The notes beneath the pieces were generated by a model that searched no databases, had not been told where the DNA came from, and saw only the letters and a program-made list of their open reading frames with translations. From assembly GCF_003633615.1 (NCBI RefSeq), contig NZ_RBKU01000001.1:806001-870000 (forward strand): a stretch of 64,000 bases of DNA, read 5' to 3'. The position numbers and the translations under genes are program-made. How positions within the stretch are numbered: position 1 is the stretch's first letter; the number at the start of each line of letters is the position of its first letter. Shown one piece after another: positions 28,252 through 37,756 of the stretch. The stretch comes from Mucilaginibacter gracilis (lineage in GTDB: Bacteria; Bacteroidota; Bacteroidia; Sphingobacteriales; Sphingobacteriaceae).

Positions 28252-29310
28252 TTATTCCGGTGCCTGGAAACGTTTGTCGTTCACAAAGTCCCGGTCGGTT
28301 AAGGTCTTCAAAAAGGCGATCAGTTGGCTTTGTTCAAGAGTCGTTAGCCTGATCCCGTAAACATTGTTTTGATGTAGAAGGGGGTCAAGGTTCGCAGTCG
28401 GCTTTACGCCGGAGTTATAATGGGCTAATACTTCTTTCAATGTTTCAAACCTGCCGTCGTGCATATAAGGGCTGGTAAGTTCAACATTGCGTAAGGATGG
28501 CACGCGAAATTTACCCCGGTCTGTTTCGAGGTGCGTAATACTGTCCCGGCCAATATCCTCCGGTTTCAGGTCAAGGCCGTTACTTCGGTAAGCCAGGTCA
28601 GTAAATAATGGTTCCTGGTGACAGGTGCTGCATTTTTGTTTAAATAGGGCATAACCTGCTATTTCTTCTGCCGTAAAGTCACCGCCTTTTTCTTTTCTGA
28701 TGTACTTATCATACTTGGAATTTGCGGAAACAAGCATACTGGTGAACTGCGCAAGTGCCCTGAAGGTGCGCTGTGAATTGATCTCCGTCGTTCCAAAAGC
28801 TGCTTTAAATAAAGGGGCATAGGCATTGGTTTCCTGCAACCTGCTTACAATGGTATTCAGGTCGGTTGCCATCTCGCAAGGATTGGTCATGGCGTTCATT
28901 GGTGATACTTCAATATGATGCACACCGCCATCCCACATAAATTCTTTTTGCCAGGCGAGGTTAAATAAGGGCGGCGCATTTCTTGTGCCCAGGCATTCAT
29001 CTACGCCGTGACTTACCGCATGGTCGAGATTGGCAAAAGCGGCAAAAGACTGGTGACAGTTCGCGCAGGAAATGGACTTATCTTTTGATATGATCGGATC
29101 GTAGAATAATATCCTGCCCAACTTGAAGCCATTGCTGGTTACCGGATTGTCTTTGAAATCATATACGGGCTTAGGGAAATTGGCAGGCACGGCGAAGCGA
29201 ACGCTATCGGCTGCGATACTATAGTTAATTCCCTTAAATCCATAATTGAATGCCGTACTGACCATGATAAATATAAGCAGCACTAAAAAGACAATTCCCT
29301 TAGCTTTCAT
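28252..29310 (-). CDS. MbnH/MauG-family di-haem cytochrome c peroxidase-like protein
   Basis: A 352-residue periplasmic protein with an N-terminal signal/anchor and two c-type haem sites, SCANCHQSF near residue 80 and KCSTCHQEP near residue 228, as in the di-haem peroxidase/MauG family. Conserved segments include GRILFYDPIISKDKSISC, GTRNAPPLFNLAWQKEFMWDGG and PSLRNVELTSPYMHDGRF. MbnH oxidises a tryptophan of its partner MbnP, making a copper-binding form. The MbnP-like gene ends one base before this gene starts, so the pair is translationally linked. This supports the copper assignment. Confidence 0.9.
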   Translation of the reverse strand: MKAKGIVFLVLLIFIMVSTAFNYGFKGINYSIAADSVRFAVPANFPKPVYDFKDNPVTSNGFKLGRILFYDPIISKDKSISCANCHQSFAAFANLDHAVSHGVDECLGTRNAPPLFNLAWQKEFMWDGGVHHIEVSPMNAMTNPCEMATDLNTIVSRLQETNAYAPLFKAAFGTTEINSQRTFRALAQFTSMLVSANSKYDKYIRKEKGGDFTAEEIAGYALFKQKCSTCHQEPLFTDLAYRSNGLDLKPEDIGRDSITHLETDRGKFRVPSLRNVELTSPYMHDGRFETLKEVLAHYNSGVKPTANLDPLLHQNNVYGIRLTTLEQSQLIAFLKTLTDRDFVNDKRFQAPE

Positions 29311-29311
29311 A

Positions 29312-30085
29312 TCAGTTTTTTACTTGGGTGATCTTAAAAAGCCCATCCGCGTAATTATCCGCAACGACAACTGAATTTGGCCCGCCCATCGTGAAGTTCA
29401 GTTTGGCAAAATCTACGGTAGTTTTACCCTGGAACAAAGCGCCTGCATTAGCGATCAGTTCCAGTTCCGGTAGTTTGCCGTCATTGATCTTTAAGGTCTT
29501 CGGAAGCTTTTGTGTAAAGGTGCGGATCGTATTATTGGGGGCTTTTACACCACCGATATGAAAGGTCAAACGGTTCTTCTTAGCCGTAGATTTCGGAGAC
29601 TCCCCCTCCAGTTTGACAAAGATGTACCCGCTGTTCCAGCTCCAGAACATCCCTTTGGCCGGGTCAAGCACACCGGTTTGCGCACCAGCGAAATTACGCA
29701 GGCTGTCCACGCCAATAGTAAACGTGATGCCTGTATATTTTCCTTCGGGGATATTAGCGATCTGCTGGTTTTGCGTAGCGGAATCCGCCGCGTTGACCAA
29801 AAAATAAGAATCAGGTATCGCTACCTTATCGCCATTCTTAGCGATCAGGCTAACGTTGCTGATATAGTATTTAAACGTGGTGATCTTAAAATCATCACCA
29901 TTGGCGTTTTTATACAGCGATAAGCTATCATTCAATTTCAGCTCTTGGCCGTTCACCACGTTTTTAAAGTGAATCGCTATATTGCCTGTTTTTGTGGCTT
30001 TTTTAGGGTCGCCGGGGTTTGGTTTGGCCGAAGCGGCAAATACCATTAAGGCCAGACCGCAAAAAAGCATAATTAGTTTTTTCAT
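29312..30085 (-). CDS. MbnP family copper-binding protein
   Basis: A 257-residue exported protein with a signal peptide ending in ASAKPN. Family marks are IAIHFKNVVNGQELKLND, KYYISNVSLIAKNG, GITFTIGVDSLRN and GMFWSWNSGYIFVKLEG. The last holds the WSW region, and in MbnP a tryptophan is converted to a kynurenine-type residue that helps bind Cu(I). The partner MbnH-like gene is immediately downstream. A copper role rests on the family and on the pair; which Trp is modified here is not shown by sequence. Confidence 0.88.
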   Translation of the reverse strand: MKKLIMLFCGLALMVFAASAKPNPGDPKKATKTGNIAIHFKNVVNGQELKLNDSLSLYKNANGDDFKITTFKYYISNVSLIAKNGDKVAIPDSYFLVNAADSATQNQQIANIPEGKYTGITFTIGVDSLRNFAGAQTGVLDPAKGMFWSWNSGYIFVKLEGESPKSTAKKNRLTFHIGGVKAPNNTIRTFTQKLPKTLKINDGKLPELELIANAGALFQGKTTVDFAKLNFTMGGPNSVVVADNYADGLFKITQVKN

Positions 30086-30096
30086 GTTATTTAATA

Positions 30097-31062
30097 TTAA
30101 TGTGTATGAATTTCGTAACCGGATGGATTTTTCTTGAAACCGTTTTTACAGCGAGCTGAGCAAAAGCCGATGATCTTTCCTTTGTAGTGAACTGTGTCGG
30201 CAAAACCAGTTAAGGCCATACCGCAAACGGGGTCTTTATCATTATCGATCTTGATCTTTGAAATGCTTTCCGGATGCACCAACGGTGCCAAGGCGCTGCT
30301 GTACATCGTACGTACACTTTCCACAAGGGCTTTATCCATATTATGCTCACTGCCGCCCTTGACCGGTGGCTGCGGATCGTACTCCAGGTCGAGCATCACG
30401 GTTTGGGTGTATTTTTCTCCCATGATGTCGTTAATCAACCCGAGGCTCATATCAATACCGGCAGAAACACCTGCACTCGTCCAGTACTTGCCGCTTTGAA
30501 CATAACGTTTATCTTCTGCGGTGATCCCAAACTGATCTTTTAATATCTGCTTACCGAACCAATGCGTAGAGGCTTCATGGCCTTTTAGTAAGCCAGTGGC
30601 CGCCAGTATCCAGGCACCGGTACAAACGCTGGTGGTGTATTTGGATTGCTTATCAATCGCTTTGATCCAGTTTAATAAAGCAGTATCCTTAGTTGCGGTA
30701 TAAGTTTCGTTCAAACCGCCGGGAATAACCAATATATCCAATTGCTTTACCTCGTTGATGGACGTATCACATTGCACCTTCATGCCGTCGCCGGTAGTGA
30801 TCAATCCTTTATGCCGTCCTACAAAAAACACTTTAGCACCCATCAATTCACTCAAGACGTGGTAAGGCCCCATCGCATCCAAAACTGCATAGTTATCATA
30901 AAGCAGGATGCCTACTGTTTTGATCTGCACTTTTGGTTCAGGGAGCATATCTGCCATTTGTTGTTCATGGCTTTTTGGTGTGCCAGTTGCTGTATCTTTT
31001 GATTTGTCTTTACACGCAGCAACCATCAAAATGAGGGTTGCCGCAAAAAATAGTTTTTTCAT
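30097..31062 (-). CDS. DJ-1/PfpI-family lipoprotein fused to a YHS metal-binding domain
   Basis: A 321-residue lipoprotein with signal and lipobox MVAAC near residue 17. Residues 45-230 form a class I glutamine-amidotransferase-like DJ-1/PfpI domain with the nucleophile elbow SVCTGAWIL and the oxyanion segment PGGLNETY. The C-terminal 45 residues are a YHS domain (DPVCGMALTGFADTVHY, GFCSARCKNGF) whose Cys residues bind metals, mostly copper, in copper-transport proteins. The combination in one exported protein is unusual. It sits between a TonB receptor and the MbnP gene with gaps of 12 and 11 bp. Confidence 0.85.
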   Translation of the reverse strand: MKKLFFAATLILMVAACKDKSKDTATGTPKSHEQQMADMLPEPKVQIKTVGILLYDNYAVLDAMGPYHVLSELMGAKVFFVGRHKGLITTGDGMKVQCDTSINEVKQLDILVIPGGLNETYTATKDTALLNWIKAIDKQSKYTTSVCTGAWILAATGLLKGHEASTHWFGKQILKDQFGITAEDKRYVQSGKYWTSAGVSAGIDMSLGLINDIMGEKYTQTVMLDLEYDPQPPVKGGSEHNMDKALVESVRTMYSSALAPLVHPESISKIKIDNDKDPVCGMALTGFADTVHYKGKIIGFCSARCKNGFKKNPSGYEIHTH

Positions 31063-31074
31063 TAGATCTTCTAT

Positions 31075-33432
31075 TTAAAATTTGGCGATCAAAGTTGTTC
31101 CGTAAGTTCTCGGGCTTCCCAAAAGGAAAGTACCGAATGAGCCGTAAGCGACGTACTTTTTATCCGTGATGTTTCGCGCCCAGAAGTTCAGTTCAAAGTT
31201 TTTACTGCTGATACCTGCTTTGGCATTAAATAAATTATAGGCTGGCTGGCTTAAGCCATTCACAAAATCAAAGTAATATTTGTCTATATAACGATATTCG
31301 CCACGGACGAAAGCCGCTAATTTTTGTTTGCTACCCGCAAAATCATAGGTGTATTGCGCCGCCAGCATCGAACTGACCGGCGGTGTGTTAATGGGCTGCT
31401 CGCCTTTGTAATTCACTACGGCTTTGGCATCTGCACTGTATAGCAATAGCGAGGTATAACGTGCATAGGAATAGCTGGTATTCCAGTCAATTTGCAGGCC
31501 TTTTACCGGAAGGGCCGTTACTTCCAGTTCAATACCTTTGTTATGCATTTCACCAACATTCAGGATTAAGGCGTTGATTCCGTCCATGGCCGTACTGATC
31601 TGCTGGTTGTGCTGTTCGAGATAAAATGCGGTCAGGTTGAATTTCAGCTTGTTATCCAAAAGCATGTTTTTCCAGCCGATCTCGTAATTGTCAGAATGTT
31701 CCGGTTGGTAAGGAACTTGTGCCGGGTCGGTCGCATTGGTGTTTAATCCGCCTGCACGGAAGCCCCTGGCATAGGAGCCGTAAAGCAGCATGTTATCCTT
31801 AATTTTATAGCTCAACACGAATTTGGGGGTGACCGCGTTAAAGCTGGCCCGGTAATCCGCGTTCGGGGTTAGTAAGGTTGCAGGGGCAGGATCTTTCTGA
31901 TAATCGGTATATTGGCTAAGCCCGCGATTTTCATAATCGTAACGTACGCCCGCGGTAAAGTCCAATTGGTTAGTTAGCGAATAGGTGGCCTGTCCGAAGA
32001 ACGCATAGCCTTTATTGTTGCCGTGGCTGTTACCGATGGTTGTAAATGGTGCACCGGAAGTCGGGTCAAATTGCACGTAATCCGGCCCATAAAATGTCGG
32101 CGTGATCATGTGGAGATTTTGCGTGAACCCGTAAGCTCCTGCTACCCATTTCAACTTGCTTCCACTTGCGGACGGTGAAGAAAGACGGATCTCCTGTGCG
32201 AAGATATGTTGACGCTGATCGGGAGCAGTGCTGATGGCGTCTAAAGGGCTGAAATCATAATCAACGCCTCTTCCTTCGTAATATTCGTGCCAGTTGATAT
32301 AGGATGATACTGAAGTGAAGTTAAAGTCCTTGCCATAGTAGTTGGCAGCCAGCGAGGTGTTGAAGTTATTGCGACGTTCCACATTGGTATTGTTCGTGTT
32401 CACTTGGTAAGGTTTGGAAAAGACGTCTTCGATTGATCCTACCCAGGGAAAACTGCCGCGGTCGTTGTCGTTTTCGTTTTTAACATTCAGCGCAAGCGAC
32501 CATTGTTTAGAGGGCAGGTACCGTAAATTAAAATTGCCTGAATAATCCTCGCGCCGATCAAAACCACTCTTTGTAAACTCGTTGTAATAGATCGATCCAC
32601 GGTGGTTATAGGTAAACGAACCGCTGGCAAACAGCTTGTCTTTGATTAAAGGTTCTGAAAGGCTGACCGTATAACGCTGTTGTCCGTAATTACCGAAAGT
32701 CATTTCTGCATAACCGGAAGGCGTGTTGCCAGGTTGCTTAGTGGTGATGTTCACCACACCCCCATAGGCGTTACGACCATATAAGGTTCCCTGCGGCCCG
32801 CGCAGTATCTCGATGCTTTGCACGTCATTGAACAAAGGCGGCGCAGAAAAATAATCGAACTGGTAAACACCATCTACATAGGTAGCTACAGCCTGTTCGT
32901 TGGAAAATCCCATCACTCCGCGGATGTTGAAGAAGTTGGAGCTGGTGCTGTTACCATGTTCTACCACAAATAAACTCGGGGCAATGGCGGTGAGGTTGGT
33001 GATATCCCATAACCGATACTCCTTAATTTGTTTAGCATCTAAGGCGGTGATCGCCGCCGGGATTTTCTGTATAGCCTCCTGGCGTTTTTCGGATGATACC
33101 GTCACCTCATTGAGTTGCTGGTTGCTTTCCGCAAGTTTAAAATCGATGACCAATGTCTGGCCTTTACTCAGTTCCAAAGACTTAAGTTGGGAAGCATAGC
33201 CTACGGCAGAAACGCTTATAGTATAATTACCGGCTGTTAAATTGCTTATGCTATATTTCCCCTGGTTGTCAGTTAAGCTACCATAGTTGGTATTCAACAG
33301 CTTAACGGTTGTTTTATTAATGCCTTCTCCCGCCGATGTGGTAACGGCACCCTGTATTTTCCCTGATTGGGCCAATGCGGGGATACTAAAGCATACCAAT
33401 ATGAGGGTTGTAATTTTAAAAATTGTTTTCAT
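31075..33432 (-). CDS. TonB-dependent receptor with carboxypeptidase-like domain
   Basis: A 785-residue receptor with signal peptide, a carboxypeptidase-like domain (GAVTTSAGEGINKTTV onwards), a plug (EAIQKIPAAITALDAKQIKE, SNFFNIRGVMGF, SIEILRGPQGTLYGRNAYGG) and a barrel ending GSPRTYGTTLIAKF. The plug resembles the broad iron-complex/unknown-ligand receptors of Bacteroidota and Sphingomonads. It lies 12 bp before the DJ-1-YHS gene and 91 bp after the PepSY gene. The substrate is not known. Confidence 0.93.
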   Translation of the reverse strand: MKTIFKITTLILVCFSIPALAQSGKIQGAVTTSAGEGINKTTVKLLNTNYGSLTDNQGKYSISNLTAGNYTISVSAVGYASQLKSLELSKGQTLVIDFKLAESNQQLNEVTVSSEKRQEAIQKIPAAITALDAKQIKEYRLWDITNLTAIAPSLFVVEHGNSTSSNFFNIRGVMGFSNEQAVATYVDGVYQFDYFSAPPLFNDVQSIEILRGPQGTLYGRNAYGGVVNITTKQPGNTPSGYAEMTFGNYGQQRYTVSLSEPLIKDKLFASGSFTYNHRGSIYYNEFTKSGFDRREDYSGNFNLRYLPSKQWSLALNVKNENDNDRGSFPWVGSIEDVFSKPYQVNTNNTNVERRNNFNTSLAANYYGKDFNFTSVSSYINWHEYYEGRGVDYDFSPLDAISTAPDQRQHIFAQEIRLSSPSASGSKLKWVAGAYGFTQNLHMITPTFYGPDYVQFDPTSGAPFTTIGNSHGNNKGYAFFGQATYSLTNQLDFTAGVRYDYENRGLSQYTDYQKDPAPATLLTPNADYRASFNAVTPKFVLSYKIKDNMLLYGSYARGFRAGGLNTNATDPAQVPYQPEHSDNYEIGWKNMLLDNKLKFNLTAFYLEQHNQQISTAMDGINALILNVGEMHNKGIELEVTALPVKGLQIDWNTSYSYARYTSLLLYSADAKAVVNYKGEQPINTPPVSSMLAAQYTYDFAGSKQKLAAFVRGEYRYIDKYYFDFVNGLSQPAYNLFNAKAGISSKNFELNFWARNITDKKYVAYGSFGTFLLGSPRTYGTTLIAKF

Positions 33433-33523
33433 AAATGTTTTTACATTTTATAGTTACTGAACCAACAAGCTCATTATTTCATTTTCTTCGGTCAGGTTTC
33501 ATCCCGGCCAATTTTTTCGTAGC

Positions 33524-34696
33524 CTACACCAAGGACATTTCCCTATCTACGGTTGCGGCTTTCGTCGCTTTAGATTTCTTTCTACGTTTACCCCACCAGA
33601 CATAAAATCCGGTGACCGGCAGTGTCGCCGAGATCAGGCTGGCGATGAAAGCCAGCACCTTAGTCCATATACCTAAAATTCCACCGGTATGAATATCATA
33701 GTTCATGCGCTTGATCTTATCACCCAAGCCCGCTTTTTCATAAGGGCCCGCTTCAAAGCCGCTGCCTTTGCCTTGTAATGGTTTCAGACTATACTGGTCA
33801 AAATACCAGGTCTCACGTAGGTAATGGGTATTCTTATTGGGGTTATAAAACACCATAAAGGCCGCGTTCTTTTTTTCAGGGTAATAAAATGTAAACGCGG
33901 TTTCCTCGACGTATGGTTTTCTTCCCAGGCATTCCGCCCAAACAAGATCAGCCTTATTGTTGAGCGAATCGCTTAGCACAGGATTTTTTGACATGGGTTT
34001 CTTTGCGGTTTTCAATTGGTGCCCGCCGCTCGTCAGCCAATAAAAACCCTGGCCGAACCATTTGTAGCCCATGACCAGGCCTGTAGTGCAGATACAGAGC
34101 AGAATGAGCATGGCATAAAAACCCAACACGTTATGCAGGTCATAGTTCAGCTTTTTCCATTTGGCCCCCCAGCGGATTGAGAAGCTCAGGCCAGCCTGTT
34201 TCCTGCTTTTCGGCCACCACAAGATCAAACCTGTGATCAATAGGAAGAAGAACATCAGTACGCCAGCGGGAACAATAACCTTACCTATTTCTTTTGGCAG
34301 CCACAGGTAATAATGTCCTTGCAGTACGATTCTGAAAAAATCATCCTTCATCACCTTGATCTTTAAGATCTGGCCGTTATAGGGATCGACGTAAATATTG
34401 GTCGCCATCGAGCCCATTTTCATGCCCATATAATTGACTACTGCCGATCTGCCCGGCCCGTTATAGGTAATGGTGCCGACGTTTTTGTCTTTAGACTTTT
34501 CTTCAACAATCTTTTTCAGTTGCGAAGGCGGCAAGAGCACTTTACCGGTTTGTACATATTGAAAGGGTTCGGTTACGCTGCGGATCTCTTTTTCAAATAC
34601 CATGATACAGCCGGTGATGCTAACGATCACTACGATAATGCCGGAGATCAATCCCAACCAGAGATGGATAAATCCGATAACCTTTTTTGCTGTCAT
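33524..34696 (-). CDS. PepSY-associated TM protein (PiuB-type)
   Basis: A 390-residue inner-membrane protein from the chosen start MTAKKVIGF; the frame to 34774 overlaps the receptor gene and is rejected. Typical features are FIHLWLGLISGIIVVIVSIT in helix 1, a large periplasmic loop (VDPYNGQILKIKVMKD), then GHYYLWLPKEIGKVIVPAG, DLHNVLGFYAMLILLCICTT and a last helix ending in WWGKRRKKSK. Family members near TonB receptors are linked to reduction of imported metal complexes. It is 4 bp behind the receptor at 34701 and is the intact paralogue of the split gene at 23229-25481. Confidence 0.92.
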   Translation of the reverse strand: MTAKKVIGFIHLWLGLISGIIVVIVSITGCIMVFEKEIRSVTEPFQYVQTGKVLLPPSQLKKIVEEKSKDKNVGTITYNGPGRSAVVNYMGMKMGSMATNIYVDPYNGQILKIKVMKDDFFRIVLQGHYYLWLPKEIGKVIVPAGVLMFFFLLITGLILWWPKSRKQAGLSFSIRWGAKWKKLNYDLHNVLGFYAMLILLCICTTGLVMGYKWFGQGFYWLTSGGHQLKTAKKPMSKNPVLSDSLNNKADLVWAECLGRKPYVEETAFTFYYPEKKNAAFMVFYNPNKNTHYLRETWYFDQYSLKPLQGKGSGFEAGPYEKAGLGDKIKRMNYDIHTGGILGIWTKVLAFIASLISATLPVTGFYVWWGKRRKKSKATKAATVDREMSLV

Positions 34697-34700
34697 GATC

Positions 34701-37034
34701 TTAAAATTTAAGTTCCAGTGAACCGAGTACACGGGCAGGCATTTGCGGCGTGGAGGATACCCAGTATTTCTCATTGGTCAGGTTATCAGCTTTCAGCGAG
34801 ATCCTGAACTTCGGCTGGTTGTAAAACACAGAAGCGCCTAATACATTAACAGAAGCAATATTTACAATATTGGCATCATCAAAAAAATTCTGCCCGTAGT
34901 AATTTCCACCAGCTCCGATACCTAAACCTTTAGCAGCTCCCTGATATAAAGTATAGCTTACCCAATAGTTTAGCGTATTGTTGGGCACCAGTGCCGGGCG
35001 GTGCCCCTGGATATCCGGGTTGGATTGTACATAACGGCTGTCATTCAAACCATAACCGGCGATAATGTTTAAACCCTGAACAGGATTGCCGATAAATTCT
35101 GCTTCCAGCCCTTTACTGCGCTGGGTGCCGTCCTGAATTGAAAAGGCGCTGTTGCCCGGATCTTTTCGCAGGATGTTCTCCACCTTGATATCATAATAGC
35201 TAACGGTAGAGGTCAATCTGCCGTCTAAATATTCCGCTTTAACACCACCTTCCCATTGGTTGGCGTGTTGCGGTTTAAAAGCGTTACCATTCTGGTCAAA
35301 GCCGCTCACATTATTAAAGCCGTTCATGTAATTACCGAACAGCGATACATGGCTTTTTACCAATTGATACACGATACCCAGCTTCGGTGATAAGGAACCT
35401 TGTTTGTAATTAGCACCACCGTTATCCACGTAATCATCATAACGCAAACTGCCCATCACATTCAGACGGCTGGTCAGGTCGATTACGTCCGAAACATAAG
35501 CGGCGTATATATTGCTATTGGGCTTGCTTGGATTATAGGTCAGCTTGGCAATCGCGGCATCAAACTGGTCTATGCCGACATATGGGCCTGATGATTTCCG
35601 ATAATTGAACTTATCATAAGCAGCACGGCTGGAATAGAACGTATGCCTGCGTTGTAAATAATCAAGTCCCACTAAAATGCGGTGCTGCATGCCTGCCAGG
35701 AAGAACTTACCATTGAAATTCTGTTGTAGTTCCAAAAAGTTCAGATCATAATAGGTCTTTCCGGCGGCGCGGGTCAACAAGGTATCGCTGGCAATGGTAG
35801 CGGCTAAAAATGGATAATCGTAATCGGTATGCGAACTGGCCAGGTTGGTACTGGAAGTCCAGTTATCGGACATTTTATAATTCAGCTGCATGTTGAAATT
35901 GGTCACCGTTCCCTTAAAGGCTATTTCATTGGTCAGGAACGATTTTTTATAAATGCTGCTGCTTAACTGATCCAGGCTTTTAATACCCGAAGTTGCCGGG
36001 ATGGTCAGGATAGGCGTGCTGGTCGCCTTGCGGGTGTAGTATTCACCTTCCACCAAAAGATCGAGGCGTTTATTGATCCGATAGGTAAATACCGGTGCCA
36101 CGAAATAGTTTTGGGTAATACCGTAGTCCTGGAAGCTACCCTCGTGATGCGAAGCGAGATTGATGCGGAACAGTGCGCTCGAATCTTTGTTAACCGGCGT
36201 ATTAATATCGGCGGTAAAACGGCTGAGGCTGTAAGAGCCGCTGGTATAAGAAACGTTAGCAAATGTACCATCCAACGGCTTTTTGGTTACCCGGTTCACC
36301 AGGCCGCCATAGGAGATCTGGGCACTCCCAAATAGCGTCCCTGACGGCCCCTTCAAAACCTCAATACGTTCCAGGTTGGCCGGGTCAACATCAGTATATT
36401 GCGGACTGGTTAGACCGTTCCTGATGAAACCAGGATCGGCAAAGCCTCTTAAAATCAAATAGTTTTGTCCGTTTCCCGCTTTAGCACCGCTAACCGCACC
36501 GGTCGCATTCGCCAATGCCTGCGAATACCCTACTACCGCCTGCTCTTTTAACAGTTCTTTGGGGATCACAGTATAAACCTGCGGATTTTCCAGGTTCTTC
36601 AGCGGCATCCGCGCGATATAATCGGATTCCTTGCTGACTGATTTATTCTTCTTGGCGGTACTGATCACCACCTCCTGCAATTGCGCGTAAGAATCACTGA
36701 GCAATATGTCAGGTACAGCCGTAGTCTTCCCTGCGCTGATGGCCACAGCCTGCTCCAAGGGAGACAGGCCTATAAAGGTTAATTGCAGTATATAATTGCC
36801 AGCCGGGGCTTTTAAGCGGAAGTTGCCGTTATTGTCTGTTACAGTAAGATATTTGGTATCTTTCAAACCAACGGTTACGCCGGTAAGCGGTTGTTTATCT
36901 GACGAGAGTACTTTACCCTTAACCGTTCCGGTGGCAGGGTCTTCAGTATTCGTGATATTTTTGGCTATAGCCAGGTTGAAACTGGTCATCACCAGCAATA
37001 GCAAGAACACGTTCTTGTAAAAATTAGAGAACAT
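34701..37034 (-). CDS. TonB-dependent siderophore receptor with carboxypeptidase-like domain
   Basis: A 777-residue receptor that opens the operon. It has a signal peptide, a carboxypeptidase-like domain (GKVLSSDKQPLTGVTV), and a plug with ENPQVYTVIPKELLKEQAVV, NYLILRGFADPGFIRNGL and ERIEVLKGPSGTLFGSAQIS. The barrel ends MPARVLGSLELKF. This is the FhuA/FecA-like siderophore receptor family. The small exported gene at 37147-37533 precedes it by 112 bp. The ligand is unknown; the following PepSY gene points to a metal complex. Confidence 0.94.
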   Translation of the reverse strand: MFSNFYKNVFLLLLVMTSFNLAIAKNITNTEDPATGTVKGKVLSSDKQPLTGVTVGLKDTKYLTVTDNNGNFRLKAPAGNYILQLTFIGLSPLEQAVAISAGKTTAVPDILLSDSYAQLQEVVISTAKKNKSVSKESDYIARMPLKNLENPQVYTVIPKELLKEQAVVGYSQALANATGAVSGAKAGNGQNYLILRGFADPGFIRNGLTSPQYTDVDPANLERIEVLKGPSGTLFGSAQISYGGLVNRVTKKPLDGTFANVSYTSGSYSLSRFTADINTPVNKDSSALFRINLASHHEGSFQDYGITQNYFVAPVFTYRINKRLDLLVEGEYYTRKATSTPILTIPATSGIKSLDQLSSSIYKKSFLTNEIAFKGTVTNFNMQLNYKMSDNWTSSTNLASSHTDYDYPFLAATIASDTLLTRAAGKTYYDLNFLELQQNFNGKFFLAGMQHRILVGLDYLQRRHTFYSSRAAYDKFNYRKSSGPYVGIDQFDAAIAKLTYNPSKPNSNIYAAYVSDVIDLTSRLNVMGSLRYDDYVDNGGANYKQGSLSPKLGIVYQLVKSHVSLFGNYMNGFNNVSGFDQNGNAFKPQHANQWEGGVKAEYLDGRLTSTVSYYDIKVENILRKDPGNSAFSIQDGTQRSKGLEAEFIGNPVQGLNIIAGYGLNDSRYVQSNPDIQGHRPALVPNNTLNYWVSYTLYQGAAKGLGIGAGGNYYGQNFFDDANIVNIASVNVLGASVFYNQPKFRISLKADNLTNEKYWVSSTPQMPARVLGSLELKF

Positions 37035-37146
37035 AGGAGTTTGTATAAGTACATAGGAATAGGCTGCGCATCAACTTAGACCGCAGCAAAAAATAATACA
37101 TAGCATGGCTTACCCTTTTTAGAGCGTGCCAAACAAAATGAAATAC

Positions 37147-37533
37147 TTATACGGTAAACTTAGGTGGTCTGAAGATGGTGTTAATATAGCGGCTGCTGTA
37201 TTGATAGGTGTAAGCCGGGAAAGTACTTATTACCTTTTCTAAAATTGAGGGAGCAATAGAAGTAAATTGAAATGGCTCCTGGAAAAAAGAAACTTCAAGG
37301 CGGTTCAAATTGTCTTTGGCTTCCTGCTTTTTCTCGTTTTCCTCGGCCTGATGGATCTTTTTCATGAAATAGCACTTGCCATTGCAATGCATCCAGGGAC
37401 GGCTTCTATTAATACAAAGGGTTTCCGCAATATATTGATGGTTCATTTCAAAGCCGGCATATACCATGAACAGTGAAAAGTTGGAACTTATCAGCGTTAT
37501 GAGCAGCAATATGGCGGTGAACCGTTTGAGCAT
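37147..37533 (-). CDS. Small exported Cys/His protein next to TonB receptor
   Basis: A 128-residue protein from MLKRFTAILLL, which opens a good signal peptide; starts further upstream lie before the promoter. Its mark is a Cys-rich stretch, ETLCINRSRPWMHCNGKCYF, with three Cys and one His, of the kind found in small Bacteroidota proteins beside copper or iron transport genes. The function is unknown and metal handling is inferred from the motif and place. A strong promoter ends only 5 bases before its ATG, so the mRNA may be nearly leaderless. Confidence 0.7.
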   Translation of the reverse strand: MLKRFTAILLLITLISSNFSLFMVYAGFEMNHQYIAETLCINRSRPWMHCNGKCYFMKKIHQAEENEKKQEAKDNLNRLEVSFFQEPFQFTSIAPSILEKVISTFPAYTYQYSSRYINTIFRPPKFTV

Positions 37534-37538
37534 TGGCG

Positions 37539-37568
37539 CAAAGGTAAGAATTTGTGAGACTTCGGCAA
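37539..37568 (-). promoter_or_regulatory. Promoter of the metal-uptake operon head gene
   Basis: On the minus strand TACCTTTG (37539-37546) fits the -7 consensus and TTG (37566-37568) lies exactly 19 bases upstream at the -33 place. The ATG of the small Cys/His gene follows the -7 box by 5 bases. Confidence 0.65.
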
Positions 37569-37756
37569 TTACATTAACACAACATCCCATTTTCAACGCT
37601 ATGTATCAAAAAAGAGCGATCCGGATGAAATGTCAAGACCCTTTAGATTAGCAGAATAAAATCATTAATAAAAATCTCGTTATTGCTAAGATTTGGGAAT
37701 GTTGTTGTGTTTCTGTTAGCAAAAGATAGCAGATAGTCGCTGTATACCTATGCTTT

